Shown here in pieces: positions 31,180-37,425 of a DNA stretch of 37,425 nt (positions are counted from its first letter, which is position 1; every line of letters starts with the position of its first letter). The translations under genes were made by a program, and so were the position numbers. The stretch covers positions 1 through 37,425 of the forward strand of contig JAGHUA010000038.1 of the NCBI GenBank assembly GCA_018065085.1. Reading direction: 5' to 3'. The notes under the pieces were generated by a model. That model worked only from the letters and a program-made list of their open reading frames with translations, was not told where the DNA came from and searched no databases. This DNA comes from Candidatus Liminaster caballi (GTDB lineage Bacteria; Bacteroidota; Bacteroidia; Bacteroidales; UBA3663).

Positions 31180-31617
31180 GTGGAGGAACTAAACGAAGCC
31201 TACAACTATCTGATGCAGATCAGGAAGGCCGAGAGCCAGATCAAGCGCCTGGAAATGAAGGCCAGAGAGCTGAGGAGCTGCCTGCTGCCTGGTGCGATCA
31301 GGTACGACAAGGACAGAGTCCAGTCAACTCCAGAGGACAAGCTCCTGGAGATCATGGCAGAGGTGGACGAGTGCGAGAGGAAGGCAGAGGCCAAAAGAGT
31401 CGAGAAGGCCAGACTGGTCGAAGAGATCACCGGCACCATCGAGATGCTGGAGGACGAGAACGAGAAGACAGTCCTCACGACGTTCTTCGTGGCCAGGGAG
31501 TCAATGAACCAGGCGGCCGAGTACATCAGCTACAGCATCAGGCGGGCGTACTATTTTAGAAAACAGGGACTGCTGCACCTGGGTGAGATACTAAAGTCGG
31601 CAAACATTGCAAAATGA
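31180..31617 (+). CDS. Sigma-like late transcription regulator (DUF1492/ArpU-like)
   Basis: A 145-residue protein. GTG 31180 is preferred to GTG 31171, because GGGGAGG (31164-31170) abuts 31171 but is 9 nt from 31180. The first 85 residues are coiled coil (KAESQIKRLEMKARELRS). The last ~50 residues read like a sigma region 4 helix-turn-helix (LTTFFVARESMNQAAEYISY, then AYYFRKQGLLHLGEIL). Such proteins lie just upstream of terminase genes and activate late transcription. Confidence 0.7.
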   Translation: MEELNEAYNYLMQIRKAESQIKRLEMKARELRSCLLPGAIRYDKDRVQSTPEDKLLEIMAEVDECERKAEAKRVEKARLVEEITGTIEMLEDENEKTVLTTFFVARESMNQAAEYISYSIRRAYYFRKQGLLHLGEILKSANIAK

Positions 31618-31636
31618 TATGTGATATTCTTATATG
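31607..31636 (+). promoter_or_regulatory. Possible late promoter just before the boundary terminator
   Basis: TTGCAA (31607-31612) and TATATG (31631-31636) are 18 bp apart. Both matches are partial. If real, the terminator at 31649 would be in its leader, so late expression would need read-through or an activator such as the sigma-like protein upstream. Confidence 0.3.
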
Positions 31637-31648
31637 GTGGAAAACATG

Positions 31649-31682
31649 AAAGCAGGGAGCTCGTGACGAGGCCCTGCTTTTT
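31649..31682 (+). terminator. Intrinsic terminator at the early/late boundary
   Basis: AAAGCAGGG (31649-31657) pairs with CCCTGCTTT (31672-31680), with an inner CTCG/CGAG stem (31660-31670) and five Ts at 31678-31682. It separates the early region from the terminase genes. Confidence 0.88.
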
Positions 31683-31716
31683 CTATACCTAACAAACAAC
31701 CGGAGGTAAGAACAAG

Positions 31717-32430
31717 GTGCCAAAAGCAAGGAACGCTAAGGCCGACGAGGCTCTGGCGCTTTATAAGCAGGGGCACAAGTTGGTCGACATTGCAAAGCAG
31801 CTCGACCTTCCGGAGGGAACCGTCCGGAGGTGGAAGTGCACATACAAGTGGGACGGCGAGAAAAAGGCGAACGCTCGCAAAGGGGAGACGAACGCTCGCA
31901 ACAAAGGCGGAGCGCCTAAAGGGAACAAGAACGCCGTCGGCCACGGAGCCCCAAAGGGCAACCAGAACGCCAAGCGCTGGGGCATGCTCAGCAGATACAT
32001 CCCACAGGAGACCATGGAGATCCTGGGGATCACTGCAGAGACCTCACCGCTCGACCTTCTCTGGGATCAGATACAGATCGCCTACGCGGCCATCATCAGA
32101 GCCCAGCAGATCAGCTTCGTCAAAGACCAGGACGACAAGACAGTCGAAAAGGTCGAGGACAGAAGCGGAGCCGAGTCCTGGGGCGAAAAATGGGAAGTAC
32201 AGCAGGCATGGGACAAGCAGGCCAGCTTCATGAAAGCACAGGCCCGAGCCCAGTCAGAGCTTCGCAGCATGATCAAGCAGTACGATGAGATGCTGCACAA
32301 GGACTGGGATGCAGCCACAGAGGAGCAGAAGGCTCGCCTGCAGGTGCTACAGTCTAAACTGAGCGACGGAACCGGTCAGGAGGCTCCTGTCGTTATTATC
32401 AATGACACGCAAAGAAGTCCGGATCAGTGA
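31717..32430 (+). CDS. terS: Terminase small subunit
   Basis: A 237-residue protein starting at GTG with CGGAGGTAAG (31701-31710) upstream. The N-terminal helix-turn-helix is clear (EALALYKQGHKLVDIAKQLD then PEGTVRRWK), followed by the Lys/Asn/Gly-rich linker GAPKGNKNAVGHGAPKGNQN typical of PBSX-type small subunits, and a helical C-terminus for oligomerisation. It recognises phage DNA for packaging. The pac/cos site cannot be placed. Confidence 0.9.
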   Translation: MPKARNAKADEALALYKQGHKLVDIAKQLDLPEGTVRRWKCTYKWDGEKKANARKGETNARNKGGAPKGNKNAVGHGAPKGNQNAKRWGMLSRYIPQETMEILGITAETSPLDLLWDQIQIAYAAIIRAQQISFVKDQDDKTVEKVEDRSGAESWGEKWEVQQAWDKQASFMKAQARAQSELRSMIKQYDEMLHKDWDAATEEQKARLQVLQSKLSDGTGQEAPVVIINDTQRSPDQ

Positions 32431-33751
32431 CCTGATCATCCCGGCCTTCTGGGACTCTTTCAATGACACAGACCACACCCACAAGATCCTGACGTCAGGG
32501 CGTGCAGGTACGAAGACCAGCGAGGCAGCCATCGAGGCAGTCTACAAGGTGGTCAATATGGACGACTGCGCTGTGGTCGTACTACGAAAGAGACACAACA
32601 AACTGAGGAAGACGGTCTACAAGGAGATCAAGCGAGCCATCAAGAGGCTGGGGATCCCGGAGAGCGCCTTCAAGATCACCGTCAGCCCGATGGAGATCAC
32701 ATACAAGCCGAACGGGAACACCATCTACTTCTCCGGATCGGATAGTATTGACGACACCAAGGGCATCATCGACGAGAGCAAGCCGATCAAGCTGGTCCTG
32801 CTGGATGAGGTCAGTGAGTTCTTCACTGATGGAGAAGGCGAGGACGAGCTGCAGAACATCGAGGCGACGTTCATCAGAGGAAACGAGGAAGACTTCCAGA
32901 TGCTCTACCTCTTCAACCCTCCGAAGAACCCCAACGCCCCGGTCATGGTCTGGCTCAGGAAGATGCAGAAACGTCCCGACGTGCTGCATGTGCATGTAGA
33001 CTACAGAGACGTGCCGGCCAAGTGGCTGGGCGCGAAGCTGGTGGCTGCTGCCGAGCTCCTGAAAGAGATCGACGAGAGGCAGTGGCGCTGGCTGTGGCTG
33101 GGCCTGTGCATCGGCGTGGACGAGATGATCTACTACATGTTCGGCGAGAAGGCCATCCACCGAACAGACGAGACAGCCTTCCAGATCATAGGCGTGGGCG
33201 TCGACTACGGTCAGCAGAACGCCACCACCTTCCAGGCTGCAGGTCTTAACCTGGCAGCGCACAAGATCGAAGGCCTGGCCGAGTATTATCACTCCGGCCG
33301 AGATACGGGCAAGCAGAAGAGCCCGAGCGAGTACGCTAAGGACTTCGTCACGTTCGTGGACGAGCTCCATGAGAAGTACAGCTGCAACATCTTCTACGTC
33401 TTCATTGATCCATCTGCCAAAGGTCTGGCCGAAGAGATCAAGAGGGCGACAAGGATGGCCAACTATCAGGTGCTACTCAGAGACGCAGAGAACGACGTCG
33501 CCCTGGGCATCTCCCGAGTGCAGAAGCTCTTGACCTTCGGGATGCTGTCCGTGGATCCGGCGCAGGAGAACGCGATCGACGAGTTCGGCACGTATGAATA
33601 CGACAAGAAGTCGATCGAGAAGGGCCGAGAGGTGCCCGTGAAGATACACGACCACGCGATGGACGCCATCCGCTACTTGGTGATGGGCTTCTGGAGCAAG
33701 ATCAAACGCTTCCTGCCTGTGCAGGATGAAGAGGAGGAAAATGAGACATGA
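32402..33751 (+). CDS. terL: Terminase large subunit, PBSX family
   Basis: A 449-residue packaging motor overlapping terS by 29 nt. ATPase motifs are SGRAGTKTS (a deviant Walker A, residues ~32-40) and LVLLDEVSEF (Walker B, ~130). The nuclease domain has GVDYGQQNATTF (~265), VFIDPSAKGLAEE (~335) and DHAMDAIRYLVMGF (~418) with the expected Asp residues. It cuts concatemers and pumps DNA through the portal. Confidence 0.95.
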   Translation: MTRKEVRISDLIIPAFWDSFNDTDHTHKILTSGRAGTKTSEAAIEAVYKVVNMDDCAVVVLRKRHNKLRKTVYKEIKRAIKRLGIPESAFKITVSPMEITYKPNGNTIYFSGSDSIDDTKGIIDESKPIKLVLLDEVSEFFTDGEGEDELQNIEATFIRGNEEDFQMLYLFNPPKNPNAPVMVWLRKMQKRPDVLHVHVDYRDVPAKWLGAKLVAAAELLKEIDERQWRWLWLGLCIGVDEMIYYMFGEKAIHRTDETAFQIIGVGVDYGQQNATTFQAAGLNLAAHKIEGLAEYYHSGRDTGKQKSPSEYAKDFVTFVDELHEKYSCNIFYVFIDPSAKGLAEEIKRATRMANYQVLLRDAENDVALGISRVQKLLTFGMLSVDPAQENAIDEFGTYEYDKKSIEKGREVPVKIHDHAMDAIRYLVMGFWSKIKRFLPVQDEEEENET

Positions 33752-35196
33752 ATATCTTCGCATATTTCAAAAAGAAGGGCATCGACACGCTCGACGCTTC
33801 CTTCTATAGCAAGATAGCCCTCTGGGACAGCTGGTACAGGTCGGACGTCAAGAAGTTCCACTGGTACAGAGTCTACAGAGGCGCCAGCAATTACACACGC
33901 TGCCACCGCAAGAGCCTCGGCATGGCGAAAAAGCTCTGCGAGGACATCAGCGACCTGCTTCTCAATGAGAAGGTCAAGATCACCATCAAGGACGAAGCGA
34001 CCAGCGCCTTCGTGATGAAGGTCCTGGAGGACGCCAACTTCATGGTGCAGGGCAATGAGTACCAGGAGAGGATGGCAGCCTGCGGCACTGTGGCCTATGT
34101 GCCATATTTGACCAACATGGAAGTGACTGAAGACGGTGCAGTCCTCAGCGCAGACGTGAAGCTCGACTATGTAGTGGCCAAGAATATCTTCCCAACAGCC
34201 TGGGAAAATTCTCGCGTCACGGAGTGCATCTTCGTCTTCGAGAAAACATACAAGCGCAAGAAGTACGCACAGCTGCAGCATCACAAGCTGGAGCCATGGA
34301 TCGGCGAGAACGGTGAGGACTTAGGCTTCCAGTACGTCATCGAGAACAGCGTCGTGCTGGCCTCTGATGGAGCTGGCAAGGAGCTCACACCGGCACAATG
34401 GAACGAGATCCCACACTTCGAGGGACTCGCAGCAAGAGTCGAGACCGGAAGCGACAAGCCTCAGTTCGTGATCGACAAGCTCAACATCGCCAACAATGTG
34501 GACGAGGACGACACCAACCCGATGGGCATCAGCATCTACGCCAACAGCGTGGACGTACTGGCCAAGATAGACCTCGAGTATGACAGCTACGCGAACGAGT
34601 TCACACTCGGCCGCAAGCGCATCTTCGTGGCTCCTGAAATGCTCACAGATGCAAACGGCTCGCAGGTGTTTGATCCGGACGACAGCGTCTTCTATCAGCT
34701 GCCGGAGGATTTCTTCAAAGAGTCCCACGAGGCGATGCACGAGGTCAACATGGCCCTCAGAGTCCAGGAACATGAGCAGGCTATCAACAACGACCTGAAC
34801 CTTCTCAGCTTCAAGTGCGGCTTCGGTACCCAGTACTACCGCTTCGAGAAGGGCAGCATCACAACAGCGACCCAGGTCATCAGTGAGAACTCTGACATGT
34901 ACAGAACCATCAAGAAGCATGAGATCATCCTCCAGGATGCTCTGAAGGATCTCATCCGTGCGATCATCCGCCTCGGCAAGACTGCAGGCGTGGCTGATCT
35001 GGTGGAGGACACTGACATCACGATCGACTTCGACGACTCGATCATTGTGGACAAGGAAACAGAGAGAGCTCAGGATCGTCAGGACGTAGCCATCGGCGTC
35101 ATGAGCCTGGCAGAATATCGCGCCAAGTGGTACGGGGAGACAGAGGAAGCAGCTGCGGCCAAGCTACCCGAACAGACTCCGGGCGTGCTCTTCTAA
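33748..35196 (+). CDS. Portal protein, SPP1 Gp6-like
   Basis: A 482-residue protein overlapping terL by 4 nt (ATGA), with GGAGGAAAATGAGAC upstream. Segments such as WYRSDVKKFHWYRVYRG, LCEDISDLLLNEKVKI and the late helical stem region followed by AIIRLGKTAGVADLVEDTD match the SPP1-type portal family. It forms the dodecameric ring at the capsid vertex. Confidence 0.9.
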   Translation: MNIFAYFKKKGIDTLDASFYSKIALWDSWYRSDVKKFHWYRVYRGASNYTRCHRKSLGMAKKLCEDISDLLLNEKVKITIKDEATSAFVMKVLEDANFMVQGNEYQERMAACGTVAYVPYLTNMEVTEDGAVLSADVKLDYVVAKNIFPTAWENSRVTECIFVFEKTYKRKKYAQLQHHKLEPWIGENGEDLGFQYVIENSVVLASDGAGKELTPAQWNEIPHFEGLAARVETGSDKPQFVIDKLNIANNVDEDDTNPMGISIYANSVDVLAKIDLEYDSYANEFTLGRKRIFVAPEMLTDANGSQVFDPDDSVFYQLPEDFFKESHEAMHEVNMALRVQEHEQAINNDLNLLSFKCGFGTQYYRFEKGSITTATQVISENSDMYRTIKKHEIILQDALKDLIRAIIRLGKTAGVADLVEDTDITIDFDDSIIVDKETERAQDRQDVAIGVMSLAEYRAKWYGETEEAAAAKLPEQTPGVLF

Positions 35197-35199
35197 TAG

Positions 35200-36537
35200 A
35201 TGGACGAAAGCTATCACAGCCTGCTCGCTGCAGGCGTAGAAAAGAAATACAGAGACCTGGAGGTCAGCATCATGGAGGACGTGATGCGACGCATCCAGAA
35301 GGCGGGCAAGATCACCTCAACAGCTGACTGGCAGATCCAGCGCCTGATCATCCTGGGCAATTCCACGGAAGACATCAGGGCCCTGGTCTCCAAGGCTGTG
35401 GATGGCAATGAGGAGCTGGTCCGTCAGCTCTATGAGGAAGTCATCAAAAACGAATACACCAGCCAGAAGGAAATATATGAAGCAGCTGGCAAGGAGTTCA
35501 TCCCGTACGAGCAGAACGCAGAGCTCCAGCAGATCACCGAGGCGCTGATCAGGCAGTCCACGGAGGAGCTCTACAATATAACGAAGTCCACCGGCTTCAT
35601 GGTGGACATGGGCAACGGCAAGACAGTCTTCACACCACTGGCCGACATCTACAACGGCTACCTGGACGACGCGATCATCGGCATGGCCAACGGCGCCTAC
35701 GACTACAACACGCTGGTCAGAAAAACGACCAACATGATGACAAGGTCAGGGCTCCGCACGGATCACATCTTCAGGGACGGCGGCAGTGACTACGGCATCG
35801 ACTACGCAAGCGGCTGGCATAACCGCATAGACGTGGCCGTCAGGCGTGCACTTCTGACCGGCTTCGGACAGCTGGCCGGACAAGTCACCGACATGAACGC
35901 CCAGAAGCTCAACACCAACTTCTTCGAGGTCTCAGCTCATGGGGCTGCAAGACCTTCGCACGCATCCTGGCAGGGACGCGTCTGGTCCAAGCAGCAGCTG
36001 ACTGAGGTCTGCGGTCTCGGATCCGGCGGAGGACTCTGCGGATGGAACTGCAGGCACACGTACTACCCGTTCATCAAGGGCATCAGCCAGAGGAACTACA
36101 CGGACCAGTACCTGGAAGACCTTGCAGCCAGAGAAGCAACGCCGAAGAAGTGGAAGGGCAAAGAGTTCAACGCCTACGAGGCAACACAGAAGCAGAGGCA
36201 GATGGAGACGGCCATGAGAGCAAGGCGCGAACAGGTGCAGCTTCTCAGGAAGGCCGGAGCTGATCACGATGACATCGTCGAGGCACAGTGCAGATACCAG
36301 GCACAGCTCGAAGAGTATCGAAACTTCAGCAGATACATGGGCCTCGAAGAACAGACCGAGAGGATCTACACCGGAAGAACTCCGGGCAGGATCTCACCGA
36401 GTCCGAAAGTGTACGCCGAGTGGAAGGCGGAAAAGATAAACCAGGCGAAGGAACGCCAAGAAGAAAAACGCCGCGCCGACATGAGACGCGCGGAGAGGGA
36501 GGCAAAACGTGGTACAAGTTCATCTGGATCAGACTAA
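35200..36537 (+). CDS. Minor capsid protein (phage_min_cap2)
   Basis: A 445-residue protein starting 3 nt after the portal stop. The core motifs are GAYDYNTLVRKTTNMMTRSG, YASGWHNRIDVAVRRALLTG and the conserved VSAHGAARPSHASWQGRVW then CGWNCRHTYYPF, diagnostic for phage_min_cap2. It lies inside the capsid near the portal and is probably ejected or structural. The C-terminal 110 residues are a charged coiled coil. The end overlaps the Prp-like gene by 29 nt. Confidence 0.9.
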   Translation: MDESYHSLLAAGVEKKYRDLEVSIMEDVMRRIQKAGKITSTADWQIQRLIILGNSTEDIRALVSKAVDGNEELVRQLYEEVIKNEYTSQKEIYEAAGKEFIPYEQNAELQQITEALIRQSTEELYNITKSTGFMVDMGNGKTVFTPLADIYNGYLDDAIIGMANGAYDYNTLVRKTTNMMTRSGLRTDHIFRDGGSDYGIDYASGWHNRIDVAVRRALLTGFGQLAGQVTDMNAQKLNTNFFEVSAHGAARPSHASWQGRVWSKQQLTEVCGLGSGGGLCGWNCRHTYYPFIKGISQRNYTDQYLEDLAAREATPKKWKGKEFNAYEATQKQRQMETAMRARREQVQLLRKAGADHDDIVEAQCRYQAQLEEYRNFSRYMGLEEQTERIYTGRTPGRISPSPKVYAEWKAEKINQAKERQEEKRRADMRRAEREAKRGTSSSGSD

Positions 36538-36805
36538 GAAGTTCATCAGCGTCCAGGGACATGCAGCGAACCTTTCCGGAGTTCCTGGCCATAATATAGT
36601 CTGCGCTGCAGTCTCGGCCATCACCTTGACGCTCATCGAAGGGCTGGAGAACATCGCCCTGGAGCACATCAAGACAAGGGTCGAGAGTGGCCTGATCATC
36701 ATCAGCTGGGAGAAGCTGAACGACATCGGCAGCGCACTCATCAGCACGTGGTTCCTCGGCATCCTCAGGATCCAGGAAGCCTACGGAGAAATAACGATAA
36801 TTTGA
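36509..36805 (+). CDS. prp: Prp-type cysteine protease
   Basis: A 98-residue protein, starting at GTG with GGGAGGCAAAAC upstream, inside the end of the minor capsid gene. ISVQGHAANLSGVPGHNIVCAAVSAIT (residues ~13-39, quoted in parts: QGHAA and NIVCAAVSAIT) has the His and Cys of the Prp family, named for removing the N-terminal extension of ribosomal protein L27 in Firmicutes and also shown to act on staphylococcal phage proteins. It lies directly upstream of the scaffold. Scaffold, capsid and major tail proteins start with an FNLQ(L/I)FD motif, the probable target. Confidence 0.9.
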   Translation: MVQVHLDQTKKFISVQGHAANLSGVPGHNIVCAAVSAITLTLIEGLENIALEHIKTRVESGLIIISWEKLNDIGSALISTWFLGILRIQEAYGEITII

Positions 36806-36893
36806 GCGCCCTCGTGGATGCTTTTAATTATGGCCGACGGGCCTAAAACGGGAAAATGTTCACGTACATCACAAAAACGGAGGTAACAAGACC

Positions 36894-37425
36894 ATGAAGA
36901 AGCACATCTTCAACTTACAGCTCTTTGACGACGGCGGCGAGGGCGGCTCTGGAGCACAGGGCGGAAACGCTGGAAATGGTAACGGAGGCCAGGGAAGCTC
37001 CGGAGGAAATAACAACGGCGGCAATGCAGGCGGAGGCTTCAGCTTCGCACAGGCCGAAGAGATCGCAAACGCGAGAGCCCAGAGAGCAGAAAAGGCTGCA
37101 CTCAGCAGCTACTTCAAGCAGCAGGGCATGAGCGAGACAGAGATCGAGCAGGCCATCGCGGACTTCAAGAAGAACAAAGCAGCGCAGCAGCCAAACATCT
37201 CAGCCATTGAGAAGGAACGAGACGAGGCCAAGGCAGAGCTCCAGGCTCTCAAAGACCAGGCCACACTTCGCTCTAAGGGCGTTCGTGATGAGGACCTTGA
37301 CTATGTACAGTTCAAGGTGAGCGCGATGATGAAGGCGGACGACAAGCTCGACTTTGAGAAGGCTGTCACTAAGTTCTTGAAAGACAACCCACGCTTCACA
37401 GCTGCCGGATCTTACAGAGTAAAGA
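36894..37425 (+). CDS. Capsid scaffolding protein, N-terminal part (continues at 1)
   Basis: ATG 36894 has CGGAGGT (36879-36885) upstream. The frame is open to the window end and continues at base 2 (GATG at 1-4 equals 37325-37328), giving ~208 residues in all. It begins MKKHIFNLQLFDD, then a Gly/Asn-rich linker (about residues 13-45), then a long charged coiled coil (FAQAEEIANARAQRAEKAAL, IEKERDEAKAELQALKDQ). This pattern is usual for phage scaffolds, which direct capsid assembly and are then removed. Confidence 0.88.
   Translation, partial: MKKHIFNLQLFDDGGEGGSGAQGGNAGNGNGGQGSSGGNNNGGNAGGGFSFAQAEEIANARAQRAEKAALSSYFKQQGMSETEIEQAIADFKKNKAAQQPNISAIEKERDEAKAELQALKDQATLRSKGVRDEDLDYVQFKVSAMMKADDKLDFEKAVTKFLKDNPRFTAAGSYRVK
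37325..37425. repeat. Terminal direct repeat, right copy
   Basis: Identical to bases 1-101. See the left copy; it is probably the overlap produced by assembling a circular sequence. Confidence 0.95.

Noticed and set aside
32582..33370. A 262-codon minus-strand frame opposite the terminase
   Set aside because: It is a shadow of the terminase large subunit; no motif, no binding site, and it would be antisense to an essential late gene.
36806..36893. Regulatory structure between the Prp and scaffold genes
   Set aside because: A GCCC/GGGC pairing with a bulge is possible, but it is weak and has no T tract, so I do not claim a terminator.
1..37425. CRISPR arrays, tRNA or rRNA genes, insertion sequences
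   Set aside because: I found no regularly spaced direct repeats of CRISPR form, no cloverleaf with a conserved T-arm, and no transposase. The only multi-copy repeats are TR/VR, the tape measure units and the origin motifs.

Overview
The window is best read as the complete genome of a temperate, long-tailed (siphovirus-type) phage or prophage of a Gram-positive host, most likely an anaerobic Clostridia member of the Lachnospiraceae/Oscillospiraceae kind. Evidence for the host type is the set of Firmicutes-phage families (PBSX-type terminase, SPP1-type portal, Gp15, ReqiPepy6 Gp37-like, XkdX, TIGR01593-type holin, SleB hydrolase, DUF2800/DUF2815 replication genes), the very consistent AGGAGG ribosome binding sites and the moderately high G+C. 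Bases 1-101 are repeated exactly at 37325-37425, so the sequence closes into a circle of about 37,324 bp, and the scaffolding gene is cut by the window ends.

Layout. (1) 31.7-37.4 kb and 1-3.4 kb across the join: packaging and head (terS, terL, portal, minor capsid, Prp-like protease, scaffold, major capsid, connectors, major tail protein). (2) 3.5-11.3 kb: tail (chaperones, tape measure with 44-residue repeats, distal tail, Gp37-like, fibre, diversified fibre). (3) 11.2-13.4 kb: a diversity-generating retroelement (DGR): variable repeat VR1 at the end of the fibre gene, a small helical protein in the Avd position, template repeat TR, reverse transcriptase. (4) 13.3-15.8 kb: XkdX, holin, modular endolysin, tiny membrane protein, terminator. 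(5) 15.8-17.7 kb, minus strand: large serine integrase and XRE repressor, with a divergent operator/promoter region at 17.67-17.80 kb. (6) 17.8-31.6 kb, plus strand: early and replication genes (HNH protein, Cro-like regulator, membrane-anchored SleB hydrolase, DUF2800 nuclease, DUF2815 ssDNA-binding protein, family A polymerase, VirE-type primase-helicase, VRR-NUC, SNF2 helicase, MazG-like, DUF4406, sigma-like late regulator). A roughly 300-bp non-coding block at 28.04-28.34 kb looks like a replication origin.

The most notable system is the DGR. One 84-bp TR (11961-12044) matches two variable repeats: VR1 (11242-11325) at the end of a tail-fibre gene, and VR2 (25251-25334), 13 kb away at the end of a 138-residue gene inside the replication module. 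By hand alignment VR1 differs from TR at 15 positions and VR2 at 14, and every one of these is an A in TR, the hallmark of DGR adenine mutagenesis. Both VRs are followed by a short GC-rich hairpin without a U tract. VR2 therefore predicts a diversified protein that is probably made early, inside the cell, rather than as part of the virion. A second system worth attention is a phage-encoded Prp-type cysteine protease directly upstream of the scaffold; the scaffold, capsid and major tail proteins all begin with the same FNLQ(L/I)FD motif, resembling the Prp cleavage motif known from ribosomal protein L27 and staphylococcal phage capsids.
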